Origin: Lepas anatifera
Taxonomy: Eukaryota > Arthropoda > Thecostraca > Lepadidae
Length of the DNA: 64,000 bases
Direction: 5' to 3'
Assembly (NCBI GenBank): GCA_034440635.1
Contig: JAOTON010001353.1
Coordinates: forward strand, 379,140 to 443,139
The notes beneath the pieces are model-generated. The model made no database searches, was not told where the DNA came from, and worked only from the letters and a program-made list of their open reading frames with translations. The stretch's first letter is position 1, and every line of letters begins with the position of its first letter. A program made the position numbers and the translations under genes. Shown piece by piece: positions 1-12,167 of this stretch.

Positions 1-326
1 ACCTGACCTCAGGGCAAGAAATCGAAAAATCCCGGATATACACGTTGTAGACCCTGGAAGGGTCATGAAGTGTAGGAAGTTTCAAATTGATCGACTTTGA
101 AATGTAGCTCTTACAGAGCTCTAAATTTGAAGTGAGGTGACCTTGGTTGACCTCGTCTGGTGACCTGACCTTGGTGACCCGGGGTCAAAAATTTCAGGGA
201 TGGTGGAAAAAATGATGCAGTGAGAGGAAGAGCCCTCAACCGCGGCGCTGCGGCTCTTCGTTTTTCTGCTATCCGGGAAAACCCTTAGGGGGGCCATCGA
301 TGGCCCCCCGGTGGGGCGAGGGTTAA
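1..326 (+). mobile_element. T1 TTAA element, right part (copy 1)
   Basis: This is the right third of a T1 element whose left part lies outside the window. It ends in the ATCGAT-centred GC palindrome, the single terminal repeat (GGTGGGGCGAGGG) and TTAA at 323-326. The body has the usual AGGTCA/TGACCT hexamers. No coding capacity is supported. Confidence 0.9.
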
Positions 327-1237
327 TGGTGCATAATACATAACAAGTAAAGGACACACAATGCCTATTTCTTATGTACGCTTGTTTCCTTTGAATTAAT
401 TAGCTTTTGTTTGAAGATAGTTGAGTTTCTAGCTCCATTTAATATTATGGAATCGATTAAGGACTTGATTTGTGCACAACTCGGCACCTCAATCATGTAA
501 ACTCACATCCACATCATCCGCAATAGTTTATTGGCCGGGGAGGGAAGGAGCAAAAGATATAAGCTCTTCCCTCACTTTGAGCGAGAAATATTTTTATTCA
601 ATGCTTTACCAGTAATTGGTTTTGTCAGCCTTGATTATTCAGGGCCATAGTTTTTGGCCCCACATTACAATTGGCAACAGTGAAAGAATATTAGGAATTG
701 CAAAGTCAAGTCTACTCATGGATTGTTCTGTTTGTTGCTTGTTCTGTTTGTTTGTTGCTGCACATGGATTGTTTGCTTGTTTCCAAGCTGTCCGGATCAG
801 TGAGCTTTACGCCCTGTTTAGTGAACAAGCGTTTCAATTCCACCGTTTTATTGCAGTACGAAGCGGCTGATGGCGGCGAGGCCCTGCTAAGGGCTTCTGC
901 TTTCTATGACAAAAGAAATACCAGCAATGGAAGCATCAGGGAAGTCAAAACCAGCGTAGAAAGCAAACAGATAACTCGTTAAAGGAGTGCAACGGTTGCA
1001 CTGTGACTGTATGGTACATGGAATCATGATCAATAAATAATGAGATGAAAAACCATTTGTTTTTCTCATCTGTTTTTAACGACTGATTGGTGGAAAGTGT
1101 TTTTTGAATAGCAAGGAAGATGGATTTGGGCACAAATTCTCCATAAGACAGCACCAGCTGGGAGTAGGAATTGTTGGGAGAGGGGGGTCTGCTGGACCAG
1201 ACAGCCACCGATGTTCCAAGAAGAAAAGGTTGATTTA
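327..1237. other. Unique spacer, no gene recognised
   Basis: AT-rich sequence between two T1 copies. It contains a T/G-rich stretch near 720-780. Open frames here are short, overlap on both strands and show no recognisable protein motif. Confidence 0.5.
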
Positions 1238-2640
1238 CCCTCGCCCCACTGGGGGCCATCGAGGGCCAACCTAAGGTTTTTTTCGAGATAGCGGAAACAA
1301 GACGAGGCGCAGCACCGCAGTTGAGGGCTCTATCTCCCATCCCATCATTGTCCCACCATCCCTGAATTTTTTTAATCCGAGTCACCCATGGTTAGGTCAC
1401 CAGGTGAGGTCAACCAAGGTCACCTCACTTCAACTTTTGAGCTCTATAAGGGCTACATTTCTAAGTTGATCGATTTGAAACTTTCTACACTTCATGACCT
1501 ATCCAGGGTCTACAAGATGTATATCCGGGATTTTTTCGATTTCGTGACCTGAGGTCAGGTCACGAGGTGATCTCTCCCATTTCAAAAGCATAGGGAAAAG
1601 CTATCTTATGATCTAAAAGTCACAACAACGATTGAAAATGCTCAGCTTGCTCAGAAAAGTGTTCTTGGACACCTTTTCATGGATCCCAGGGTTATGTTTT
1701 GATTTTTATCCCAGGTGATGAAAACGAAGCCGAAGAATCGAACATTTTCATCCTCATATTACTTTAGTTTAAATGTTCGAAGTGTGTGTGCGATTGTGTG
1801 TGTGTTTTTTTTTACCGGTACCTGATCCTTATCATTATCCTTACTCTACCTGGAGGCTGTGAGCGCATGCGCCTGTGGCTGCAGCGGCCCCTCCAGGTAG
1901 AATCCCATCCTCTTGATCCTCACTTTTCCTCATCCTTACCATCTCCTTCCATAGTTTGTAATCACTTCATACTCATTGCGACGACACTTTAAAAGCCACC
2001 CCATTTGTGTGGAAGTGTGAGAAATACGTGATGATGATGATGGTGATCCCAGGGGTTATATTTAGGTTTTATATTTACATTTTGAACTCTACCAAGTCAT
2101 TCAAGGTCACCAGGGCCCGAAAACAGTAATTTGAGAATAACTTTTGACCTAAAAAAGCTAGAGCACTGAGTTAAACATTATATTGTTTGTCTTGTCGCTG
2201 GTTTTCATTTAATATACGGCAAGACCACTTTCTGAACTTTTTTGACCACAGGTCATATTAGGTCACAAGGTGACAACTGGAGGTCAAAAAGCTGGCGGGA
2301 GGTCATGACGTTGAAATAGCAAAGAAAGGTCTGGCATTTTCCTATAAAATGTGTTTTACAAGATCTCAATAGCTCTCATGGCGTAAGAGTTATGCTCAGT
2401 TTGCTTAGGCATTGCATATTTAAGTGAATATAGCATATCTTGACCTAACTTGACTTCTGGAGGTCGAACCATTGGCCTGAGCGCTTAAACATCCGGTTTG
2501 ATTTCTTGCTCAATTCACTCGAGCTTTCTAATGGACTTTGCACATTTGCGCTAACCCCCATATTTTCGGAGTTAGAGGGGGAGCCATCGATGAGCCTCCG
2601 GTGGGGTGTAGGTGGCGCCGGACCCCCGGTGGGGCGCGGG
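1238..2640 (-). mobile_element. T1 element, old and diverged (copy 2)
   Basis: Both T1 ends are recognisable: a CCCTCGCCCCACTGGGG-type single end on the left and the doubled end, finishing GGGGCGCGGG, on the right. The body is clearly more diverged than in other copies. It is longer (1.4 kb) because a ~345-bp sequence is inserted at about 1700. The flanks read TTTA on the left and TTAC on the right, consistent with a decayed TTAA duplication. Confidence 0.8.
1700..2044 (+). mobile_element. Retroposon-like insertion inside T1 copy 2
   Basis: The insertion is bounded by a near-perfect direct repeat of the T1 sequence (GATCCCAGG..TTAT at 1682-1699 and 2045-2062). It ends in a GATGATGATG run. 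This is the pattern of a retroposed sequence with a simple-repeat tail and a long target-site duplication. It includes a (TG)n tract near 1786-1812 and an internal inverted pair, TACCTGGAGG and CCTCCAGGTA, at about 1847-1900. It could be a SINE or the 3' end of a LINE; I cannot assign a family. Confidence 0.55.
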
Positions 2641-2901
2641 TTACCCGCCCACAACGTATTAATCAACGTGACCTGAACACCATTCCATTCAAGGGAATGT
2701 GGCACTTTGGTGCAATTCCAGACTGTATTATCTGTGCTGGAATTTTACAGTGATCTTAAATATATCGGCCTTTTTCTGAAAAGAATAAACGTCTTCATAT
2801 CCATGTGCCATAATGATCTGGTAACGTTTTGTGCCAGACTGAAACACTTCGCGTACGCCACACATAAATACGAATACAAATGAAGCGTTTCTAGCTAAAA
2901 G

Positions 2902-4772
2902 TTAACACGCGCATTGACGGGGGTCTGAGCCACCTTCAAATTGACGAGGGGGCGGGTACCCGCCCCCTAAGATCTCGAGAACCACGGTAGGTAGCAAAAA
3001 ACGGTAAACGGCGTTGGGTAGCCCATCCGCTTCTCCATCGAAAATATTTGAACCATTTTTTGTCAGGTCACATTTAAGGTCACCAGAGGTCAAAAACATA
3101 GCGTCACATGCCGTCATAGGGATAACATGTAAATTAGGTTTTTCGGCCATTACATCTGAACAAGTAAAGATAGAGCAAAACGACTTAAACTCCATGAATC
3201 CTCGCAGCAAGCCGAATCGAATGATATATGATTTGACCTTGCCAGGTCAAATCAAAGATTTGACCTGACCTGAGGTCAGGTCAGGGTCAAATTATATAAA
3301 ATGCATATCATTAGAAACGCAAAGCCAAGGCGAGTCTAATGAAATTAACCCGCGCCCCACCGGGGTCCGGCGCCACCTTCGCCCCACCGGGGGCCATCGA
3401 TGCCCCCTCTAACTCCGAAAATATGGGCGTTAGCGCAAATCTGCAAAGTGCAATAGAAAGCTCGCGTGAATTCAGTAAGAAATTACTTCGCATGTTTTAG
3501 TGCTCAGGTCAATGGTTTGACCTCCAGAGGTCAAATTAGGTCAAGATCGGCTATTTTCACTCAAATATGCAATGATTAAGCAAACTGGGCATAACTCTTA
3601 TGTCATTAGAGCTATTGAGGCCTGGTAAAGTACATTTGATAGTAAATTGCCAGTACTTTTCCGCTATGTGGAACGTAAAGACCTCCCGCCAGTGGTTTGA
3701 CCGCCAGAGGTCACCTCGTGACCTAATATGACCTGAGGTCACGAAAGGTCAAAAGTGACCTGCCGTATATCAAATGAAAGCCAGTGACAAGACAAACACG
3801 ATGGTGTTTGTTTCACTGCTCTAGGTCAATTAGGTCAAAGTTATTGTCAAAATACTGTTTTTGACCTCTGGTGACCTTGGATGACCTTGAAAAGTCAAAG
3901 GGCAAATATGACCCCTGGGATCTGTGAAAGGGTGTCCAAAAACGTTGTTCTGAGCAGTCTGAGTATTTGCAATCATTTTTGTAGCTTTTATATCATGAAA
4001 TAGCTTTTCCCATTCTTTTCCAATGGGAGAGGTCGCCTCGTGACCTGACCTCAGGGCACGAAATCGAAAAATCCCGGATATACACCTTGTAGACCCTGGA
4101 AGGGTCATGAAGTGTAGGAAGTTTCAAATCGATCGAGTTTGAAATGTGGCTCTTACAGAGCTCTAAAGGTGAAGTGAGGTGACCTTGGTTGACCTCGTCT
4201 GGTGACCTGACCTTGGGTGACCCGGAGTTAAAAATTTCAGGGATGATGGGAAAATGTTGCAGTGAGAGGTAGGCCCTCAACCGCGGTGCTGCGCCTCGTC
4301 GTTTTTCTGCTATCCTGGAAAAACCTTGGGGGCCATCGATGGCCCCACGGTGGGCGAGGGTTAAAATAAACGCTCTATCTTCATCTGTTACTGAGTTATT
4401 CAGTAAAAACCATATTTCCCATGTATTACCAATGAAGAGGTCATGCTTCGTACCTGACCTTAGGTCATCAATATAAAAATACCGGAACAAATTTTAGAAA
4501 ACTCGGTGAGCCCATTATGTGATATAAGTTTCAATTGGATAAGTTCACCCTGCTTCGACTTATGCTATCTTAAACTTTTTTGAGGTCGGTTCACTTGACC
4601 TGTACTGGTGACCTGACCTGAGATGACCTAACCTTAAAATTTTCACAGAAGTTGCAAAAATGATGAGGGAAAAGGTATACCAAGTACAATGGCGCTGCGC
4701 GCCGCTGTTTTTCTGCTGTCTCCGAAAAACCCGAGGGGGCGGGTACCCGCCCCCCGTCAATGCGCGTATTAA
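2902..4772 (+). mobile_element. T2 TTAA element split by a nested T1
   Basis: The left end is TTAA plus CACGCGCATTGACGGGG, then the inner copy of that repeat and the GGTACC-centred palindrome. The right end is the palindrome plus GTCAATGCGCGTATTAA. The T2 body stops at 3344 and resumes at 4375 at the expected position relative to the uninterrupted copies at 45096 and 60251. Without the nested T1 it is about 0.84 kb, the normal T2 length. Confidence 0.92.
3345..4374 (+). mobile_element. T1 element nested in T2 (copy 3)
   Basis: A complete T1 with TTAA at 3345-3348 and 4371-4374. The doubled end is on the left and the single end on the right. It sits in the T2 body, so it is younger than that T2 insertion. 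Confidence 0.95.
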
Positions 4773-4903
4773 GATTATTGTAACCCAAAGGGCCACCGTT
4801 CAATTTTGCTATTTGTTTTTCAATATTTTAAAAGAATTTTCACGTCGCAAACTATCCATTCTCAATAGTTATACTTATTAATAGTTAAATAAATATGTAC
4901 TTG

Positions 4904-5043
4904 TTAACACGCGCATTGACGGGGAGGCCGGTACCCGCCCCCCTCGGGCTGTTCGGAGACAGCAGAAAAACGGCGGCACGTAGCGCCGCCGTACTTAGTA
5001 TACCTTTTCCCTCATCATTTTTACAACTTCTGTGAAAATTTTA
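4904..5043 (-). mobile_element. T2 element, truncated left end
   Basis: TTAA at 4904-4907 is followed by the single T2 end, the GC palindrome (here degraded) and the first ~100 bp of the body. Similarity stops abruptly at about 5043, in AAAATTTTAAG, where a head-to-head palindrome of the adjacent minisatellite begins. The rest of this T2 is missing. Confidence 0.85.
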
Positions 5044-5073
5044 AGACCAAGATCGAAATTTCGATCTTGGTCT
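5044..5073. repeat. 30-bp perfect palindrome at array edge
   Basis: AGACCAAGATCGAAA is followed directly by its exact reverse complement, centred between 5058 and 5059. It consists of two minisatellite monomers (GATCTTGGTCT) head to head at the junction between the truncated T2 and the array. Confidence 0.9.
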
Positions 5074-7915
5074 CACTGGGACTTTCGATTTTGGTCTCAG
5101 GGGCCCCCGAGCTTGGTCTCAGAGGCCCCGAGCTTGGTGTCTGGGGGGCCCTCCGAGCTTGGTCTCAGGGAGCTCCCGAGCTTAGTCTCAGGGGGCCCTT
5201 CGAGTTTGGAATCAGGCCCCCGAGCTTGGTCTCAGCGGCCCCCGAGCTTGGTGTCAGGGAACCCTCCGAGCTTGGTCTCAGATAACCCCGAGCTTGGTCT
5301 CAGGACCCCCGAGCTTGGTCTCAGGGGACCCCCGAGCTTGGTCTCAGGGAGCTCCCGAGCTTGGTCTCAGGAGGCCCTTCGAGTTTGGTCTCAGGGCCTC
5401 CGAGCTTGGTCTCAGGGGCCCCCGAGCTTGGTGTCAGGGAGCCCTCCGAGCTTGGTCTCAGATAACCCCGAGCTTGGTCTCAGGGCCCCCGAGCTTGGTC
5501 TCAGGGGACCCCCGAGCTTGGTATCAGGGATGTCCCCAAGCTTAGTCTCAGGCCCCCCTCTCCCCGAGCTTAGTGTCAGGGGCCCTCGAGCTTGGTCTCA
5601 GGGAGGCATCCGAGGGCATCTGATGCATAAGGCTGACCGTATGCACTGGAAAACACGAGCATTGGTCTCGGGGCCCTGATCTTGGTCTCAGGGGCCACCG
5701 AGCTTGGTCTCAGCGCCCCCCGAGCTTCGTGTCAGGGGCCCCGAGCTCGGTATCAGGGGCCCTCCGAGCTCGGTGTCAGGGGCCTTCCGAGCTTGGTCTC
5801 AGGGAACGCCCGAGCTTGGTCTCAGGGGACCCCCGAGCTTGGTCTCAGGGGCCCCTGATCATCGGTATCGAGGGTTCCAGAGTACCGAACATTGATCTCA
5901 GGGGCCCCCTGAGTTCGGAGGGGACCCCGATCATTGGTATCGAGGGCTCTGGAATACCGAATATTGATCTCGGGGGCCCGTGAGCCTGGTCTCAGGGGCC
6001 CTCGAGCTTGGTCTCAGGGGACAACCGAGCTTGGTCTTAGGGGGGGGCAAGCTTGGTCTCATGGGCCTTTCGATGTTTGGTCTCATGGGCTTTTCGATCT
6101 TGGTCTCATGGGGTCTCGAGCTTGGTCTCAGGGAACCCCCGTGCTTGGTGTCAGGGGGCCCTCGAGCTTGGTCTCAGGGAGCATCCGAGCTTGGTCTCAG
6201 GGTCCCCTCGAGCTTGGTCTCAGGGGTTCAGGGCCCCCCTCGGGGTGCCCCCGACTATTGATATCGAGGGACTCATGAGTGAGGCACGAGCATTGACCTT
6301 ATGAGACCCAGAGTTTGGTCCCAGGGGCCCCCAGGCCCGGGTTCAGGACCCCCGAGCATCGGCATCGAGGGGCTCCAGAGCACCGAGCATTAGTCTTGGG
6401 GGGGCTCGAAATATTGATCTTGAGGGCCCCGGAACATAGGTGTCGAGTTACTCCTGAGAAAAGCGCGAGCATGGGTCTAAGGGTGCCCCTGAGCCTGATC
6501 TAAGTGGGACCCCGAGCTTAGTCTTAGGACCCCGGGCATCAGCATCAAGGGGCTCCGGAGTATTGGTCTAGGGGAGCAATTATTTTAGGGGCCTCCAAAT
6601 GGTGATTTCAGAGGGCCCCCGAAAGTTTGGATGCAGTGGTGTAGCCAACGGGGCCCTAGGCTTCCGCAAACCCCCCACCCCTTGGGCCAATCTGAACCAC
6701 TGTGAAGGATTCTCTGATCACGGGGCCCCAGAGTCAGTCTCAGGGGCCCCTGAAGATTCGTTCTTAGGGCGTCCCGAGTCGGCCTCACGGCCCCCGCCCT
6801 GAGAGTCGGTCTCAAGGCCCCCGAAAGTAGATTTTAGGGGTCCTAGAGGGTTGGTCTCAGGGCCCAAAAATTCGGTATCAGGGGCCCTGGGAGTCTGTCT
6901 CAGGGGAGGGGGGCCGAGCTAGTCTCAGGGGCCCCCAGAGAGTGGTTCTCAGGGCCCTGCAACATAGTCTATTTCAGGGGGCCCCTGAGAGTCAGTCTCA
7001 GAGAACCCCAAGAGTCGGTCAAGTGGACCCCAAGAGTCTGTCTTAGGGGACCCCGAGATTCGGTCTCGGGGTCCCCCTGAGAGTCTGTCTCAAAGAACCA
7101 CAAGAGTGAGTCTCAGAGCACCCCAAGAATCGGTCTCAGGGGCCCTCATAGTCTCACGGGTTTCTGTCTCAGGAGTCAACATTTAGTTTCAGGTGGCTCC
7201 GAGAGTTAATCCGGGGGTCCGAGAGTTAGTCCAATTTGATCTGCAGAGTGCTGGTTTCAGGGGGTAATTTTGGGAGCCCTCGAGATTTAGCCTCAGGCTG
7301 TCCCCCCCGAGTTTTGGTATAAGCGGCCCCGAGAGTCAATCTCAGGGAGCATCCAAAAGTTAGTCTCAGAGGGCTCCCGGTTGTCAGTCTCAGAGACATT
7401 CGAGAGTTAATCTCGGGGTTCTGAGAGTAATTTCCAGAGGTGCTCCCGAGTTTTGGTCTCACGGGCCCGGAGTTAGCCTAAGGCCCGCGAGAGCTAATCT
7501 GTAGCCTCCGAGTCAGTCTCAGGAACGCCAAAGACTCAGTCTCAGAGGTGATTCCACCCCTCCCCCGGGGTGTTTGTCTCAGGGGCGCCCTAGAGTAAGT
7601 CTCAGAGGGCTGTCGGAAGTCATTCCCAGCCCCCTCCCCCACCCCAAAGACAGCCTCAGGGGACCCCAATAGCTAATCTGGATGACCACGATACTCAGTC
7701 TCAGCCCCCCCTCCAGAGCAAATCTGGGGGGCCCAATAATTTGTCTCAGAGGTGCTGCCGATAACTAATCTCAGGAGCCCCGAGGAGATTCTCAGGGGCC
7801 CCCAGTTTTGATCAAGAGGCGCCGTGAATCGGTCTCCGAGACCCACTGAGATCTAATCGGGAGAGCGGCCGAAAATTAGCTTTGTGAGCGCCGCCAACTG
7901 TTGGTCTTAGGTGGC
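5046..7915. repeat. GAGCTTGGTCTCAGGGGCCC minisatellite array
   Basis: About 2.9 kb of ~22-24 bp units with consensus near CCGAGCTTGGTCTCAGGGGCC. Between about 5161 and 5580 a higher-order repeat of exactly 180 bp is visible: 5221-5280 matches 5401-5460 almost base for base. Units become progressively degenerate after about 6250, drifting to GAGAGTCGGTCTCAGGGG types. Unit length is not a multiple of three, so the same peptide motifs (ELGLRG, SLVSG, RAWSQG) appear in rotation in several frames. The open frames are a by-product and not a gene. Confidence 0.9.
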
Positions 7916-8463
7916 CCCAGAGCTCAAATAAAAAATTGCAAAATCATATGCCTCGGAAAAAATGTACCTACCCCTATTGCGTACTAAAAAAGCACAAATT
8001 GAAACATGTCGATCAGGCACCATTATCAAAGGAAAGGCAAAAATTAATCTAATTTTACCATAAGAGGAAATCGAACAGGGAATTGGGAACTTTAGTCAAT
8101 TTTTAATATATTAGCTTAACACCAATAACTACATTCCTAAATATTCTGAAATAAACAACTTTCCAATATTTTCGTAGGAAACCAGACAAACAAGGGTAAT
8201 GACAGAAATTGATGAGCATAATCCCAAAAAGAAAAATAGGTATGAAAGGTTGAAAATAACAGTAACAGAGTGAGCCAAGGCGATAGATATCTTGGGCGCC
8301 TATTGTCTTGGTAATTTGTTCGTTTACAAGATAGCAAGGGTAAGAAAGTAACAGGATCTCAACAGGATTTGTCGACGGAATAGAGGTTATGTAACGTTCG
8401 GGACACACTACCATATCTCTTGTATCTTTATTCGTTTTTTTCGTTTCTTTGGAAATTTCCTGA
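7916..8463. other. AT-rich spacer, no gene recognised
   Basis: Sequence between the minisatellite and the T4 element. The overlapping minus-strand frames at 8103-8414 carry no recognisable domain. I see no other structure. Confidence 0.5.
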
Positions 8464-9714
8464 TTAACCCTATTTCCGGCAGGGGGGGGCTAATATTGCC
8501 CCCCTAAGGTTTTTCAAGAATATCTCCGAAACGGCTTGCGATAGAACTTTGAAACTTCTTGACTTTTCCTAAAACTAGTACAGGCAGGTTTTCTGAAATT
8601 GTCAATATTATATATTTACCAGGGGCGGAGCTATGGCTGGGGTTTTGGGGAGGTTCTATCCACAAACCAAGTATTATCGTATGCGATGGGTTCTTTGTAA
8701 AAGGAAGCCGTCTCTGCTGATCCTGATACCAGTTATATGGTTTTATTATATCATTTTTTATGTGAGATGATAGTGCATTCACAATTTTCACTATTTGTAT
8801 TCATCAGGGGCGGTTACAGCAGTTCAAAATGGGGGGAATGTTATCAAGAAGGACAAAACGTTAGTAAGTGAGAAGACTGCTTACAGCCGTGCCAGGGCGA
8901 ATACAATTGGGTATATGAAAATTCAAAATAGTTATAACCAAATTCTAGATTACCAGAGGCGTGTCCAGTCACTACACATTTTCAAAATGCATATTCCCAG
9001 CCAGTATCACCGCCGCGACTCAATATCGTTGTATATTAAAAATGTGTTTCCAATCACCCCTTCCCGCCCCCCACGACGAGAGTCCTTGATCCGCCTATGT
9101 CACCCCCTTTCCCAGAGCTGCCATGGGAGGGTAAAAATTATCAGAAATAAATTTCAACTAGTCGAGGGACTAATATACTCATGCATACCACTCGCATATT
9201 GTTGGGATGTATTTTACCCCACTGTTTTACCTTACTGCATCCGCCCCTGATGAGTTTTTCACTTTTTTTCATTTATTTATGTGTCAAAGGTGCCAAGCAG
9301 TATATCACGGCTTCTAATCCGCGTAACAAAAACTTTTTAGGTTGTATATATTTCCCCTCATAGTCCTGGTCCTGGAACTGCCATTGAATTTCGAATTTTT
9401 GCGTAACTCGAGTATATGACAATTTTGGGTCAATTATTTGTAAATCTGAACTAGTTTTGTGAAAATCGTACAACAGATACAAGGGTTATGGAAAATCTAA
9501 AAATACACAAAAATTGTATATTTTGCACGACTTTCTCCTTAAAAATCAAAATTTTGAAATTTTCTCTTTTTCAAAATAAAGTTTAGCGTCAGGGGAATCT
9601 ATAGCACTTTGAATTTTCAAAATCGGCCGGTTAGATTACGAGATCTTAGGGGGGCCGATATTGCCCCCCTGCCGGAAATAGGGGTAGCCGGGAGCCTGAC
9701 GGAAATAGGGTTAA
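8464..9714 (-). mobile_element. T4 TTAA element
   Basis: TTAA lies at 8464-8467 and 9711-9714. The left end is CCCTATTTCCGGC followed by a hairpin with a TAATATT core between G and C runs. The right end is the matching hairpin, an inner CCGGAAATAGGGG copy, a short spacer and an outer CGGAAATAGGG copy. This is the same asymmetric plan as T1 to T3. Unlike those families it has essentially no AGGTCA hexamers. A smaller hAT-like insertion may lie inside it. Confidence 0.85.
8805..9249. mobile_element. Possible hAT-like MITE inside T4
   Basis: The segment starts CAGGGGCGG and ends with the exact inverse, CCGCCCCTG, 445 bp apart, as in many hAT-type MITEs. The flanking 8 bp do not match as a clean target duplication, so the call is tentative. 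A further CAGGGGCGG end starts at 8620. Confidence 0.35.
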
Positions 9715-9938
9715 GATTCCATGGATTCGACACCGGGATATAATTGCTAATCATTTCCCGTAGAAGATCATTTCTTCGTACTCAAAACGACTGACCTCCA
9801 ATAACTTCATGTCTGATTACCCGAGTGAATTGAGGTAGACTCAGGTTTAACATCATGCGTGCATCAACATTGAACTTCCCGAAATATGGCTCAAAGCTGT
9901 TATTATAGCCACGCTACCATATAAGGTATGGGTCATCC

Positions 9939-11137
9939 TTAACCTTCGCCCGTGTGGGGGTCTTTTTAGACCCCCCTCGGGTTTTTCCGAAGTGACCAAA
10001 AAACGGCGGCGCGCAGCGCCACCAAACTTGGTCTAGCTGTTCCTTCATCATTTTTACATCTTTTCTGAAAATTTTGGCTCAAGGTCATATCAGGTCAGGT
10101 CACCAGGTCAGGTGAAGTGACCTCACCTCAAAAAATACTTAGGACGGCATAACTAAAAGAAGGGTTAATCGATCAAGTTGAAACTCATACCACATCTTGG
10201 GCCCACCAGGAGCTACAACATTTGTTCCGGGATTTTTGATATTGGTGACCTAAGGTCATGTGCAGAGCATGACCTCCCCATTGACAATGCATGAGGAAAA
10301 TCACGAAATGAGCTTTTCTCAGTAAGTATGGATGGAATCAACTTCAAACATCGGTTGCGACTTGCTCTTAGCCCATTTCTGAAGCTGATACCAAAATGTT
10401 TGACTTGTGACCTTTAAAAGGTCACCTTAGGTCAAATAAGCATTTTTGTGTTTTTCTCTATAAATTTTGAATAAACTAAGATAGAGCTTTTATTTTGTCA
10501 CCAAAGTGTTTGTATAGTCACTGGAAGTCAAATGATATACATCATGACTATACCAGGTCAAGTTGGGTCAGACCGTTGACCTGGGTCAGGTCAAATTCTT
10601 AAATTTGACCTGGCATAGCAATATCATATATCATTCGATTCGTATTGACGAGAGGATTGTAATGGTGCATAAACTATGGCTGTATCTTGTTTGGTTTGGA
10701 AGCTATTAGCGAAAAAGTAAACGCCCTTATGCATGGGTGGCTATGGACATTCCCAAGAATATGCCCAATATTCAGTGACCTGTAGCTCTCTAGGCTTTGA
10801 CCTGACACGAAAATAAACGTCACTGTAATGAAAGCACATCTCAAGAGCTTTCGAATGGTGTTAGAAAAATGTTTCTAGCTATCATAGCTTCTGAGATATA
10901 GGAGGTTTTCTTAGTACACCTCATATTAGCGATTTTGGCCTATTTTGACCTCTGGTGACCTTGATATTGACCTGACAAGAAAAATGACCGAAGTATTTTC
11001 GATATCATTTTCGAAGAGCTTTCGATTGCCGTTTTGCGCTTTTTTCTAGCTCTCTTAGTTTTTGAGATCGTGGGGGGGTCTTTTTAGCCCCCACCAGGGC
11101 GAAGGTGGCTCGTACCCGCCACCGGGGCAAGGGTTAA
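9939..11137 (-). mobile_element. T5 TTAA element
   Basis: TTAA lies at 9939-9942 and 11134-11137. The left end is CCTTCGCCCGTGTGG with a GGGGGTCTTTTTAGACCCCC palindrome. The right end has the matching palindrome, GGGCGAAGG, a GGTGGC-containing spacer and an outer GGGGCAAGGG copy. Sequence just inside the left hairpin (TCGGGTTTTTCCGA, then AAAACGGCGGCGCG) matches T2 and resembles T1, so the three families share ancestry. AGGTCA hexamers start at 10082 and 10092, exactly 10 bp apart, and continue through the body. Confidence 0.88.
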
Positions 11138-11284
11138 TATTTGGTGACCTTAGTTTACCAAAACTTGGTCGGATCGAGAAAAAACAAGCTATAAAAAAAT
11201 AAGAATGAATGCTTAAAAAGGCACAACAAAATTTCCTTCGTGTGAATGTTATAATGTTAAAATACTATACAAAAGATATAGGAG

Positions 11285-11830
11285 ATGGGCCCGGTTACTA
11301 AGGGGACCCCCAGCCTGGGGCCCCCCGACGGTAGTCGGACCCCTCCTTGGCTGAATCCTGGCTACGCCACTGTGTTCCTGAGACTCTATATCAGCCACCC
11401 TGGGACCCCTAAGCCTAGCTGGGCCCTGAGCTAATCTGGGTACCGCTGTGCTTAACTGGGGCCTCTGATCTGGTATGGGGGCCCTGAACTGTTCTAGCAT
11501 CATTGAGCTAAGCTGGGCTCCGTGAGCTTGAACAAGTCCCTTGAGCTGTTTTGAGACCCTACATAAGTCGACCTGGGGACCTCCGAGCTGAACCGGGCCC
11601 CTGAGCTAATCTGGCACCCTGTGCGAATCTGGAACTCCCCTGTGATGAGCTTCTAGGGGTCCTGTGATATAGGGTCCCTTGATAAGCTGGTCCCGAGGCT
11701 AATGCACTGGTCTAGGCCCTTGAGCTGACTGATCTGGGTTCCTGAGCCATGGTCTGGACTTTGGGGCCCTCCGAGATAATTTAGCGGTCCCTGGGTGGCA
11801 TAGGCATAGGAACCGGGGGGTCAGGGAGGT
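11285..11830. repeat. GAGCTAATCTGGGCCCC minisatellite
   Basis: Degenerate ~20-25 bp units, typically GGGCCCCTGAGCTAATCTGG. The consensus resembles the arrays at 5046-7915 and 53594-55204. A hAT-like terminus (CAGTGGCGTAGCCAGGATT on the minus strand from 11372) interrupts it. Confidence 0.75.
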
Positions 11831-12167
11831 ACTGCCCCCCTTTGAGGTGGCCCCCGCAACGAATATACAGCTATCAGCAACTGTAATATAGAACAAGAAA
11901 CCCAAACGGGCCCGATAGCTTGCCAGGGAACGTTCAAGTTCAGTAGTACGCTGCCTGCAAGTCCCTGGAGGAGGAGCGCTTCGTAAAAAAGCCAAGGCAC
12001 CTACCACCCGAGTGTTGCCAAATGAGTCCCGAGAACTGGGCCCAATCAAACTCCATCCCAATCCCAACACAAAATATGAATCGGACACAGACCTCGCACC
12101 AAATGCCGAGCAACAGTCGTCCCTGAGCCATCGAAAGGCGCGACGTCTTTCGATGCCAGGGTTATAT
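11831..12167. other. Spacer, no gene recognised
   Basis: Sequence between the minisatellite and the SINE fragment. Long frames on the minus strand (11699-12229) run across array, spacer and SINE, so they do not mark a gene. Confidence 0.5.

Noticed and set aside
5032..6278. Long plus-strand frames of SLVSG / ELGLRG / RAWSQG repeats
   Set aside because: They are translations of a 22-24 bp minisatellite and rotate through all frames, with no start context or domain.
6634..11372. A single large hAT element with ends at 6634 and 11372
   Set aside because: The ends are similar (CAGTGGTGTAGCC and CAGTGGCGTAGCC) but the flanking 8 bp do not match, and the span mixes arrays with T4 and T5.
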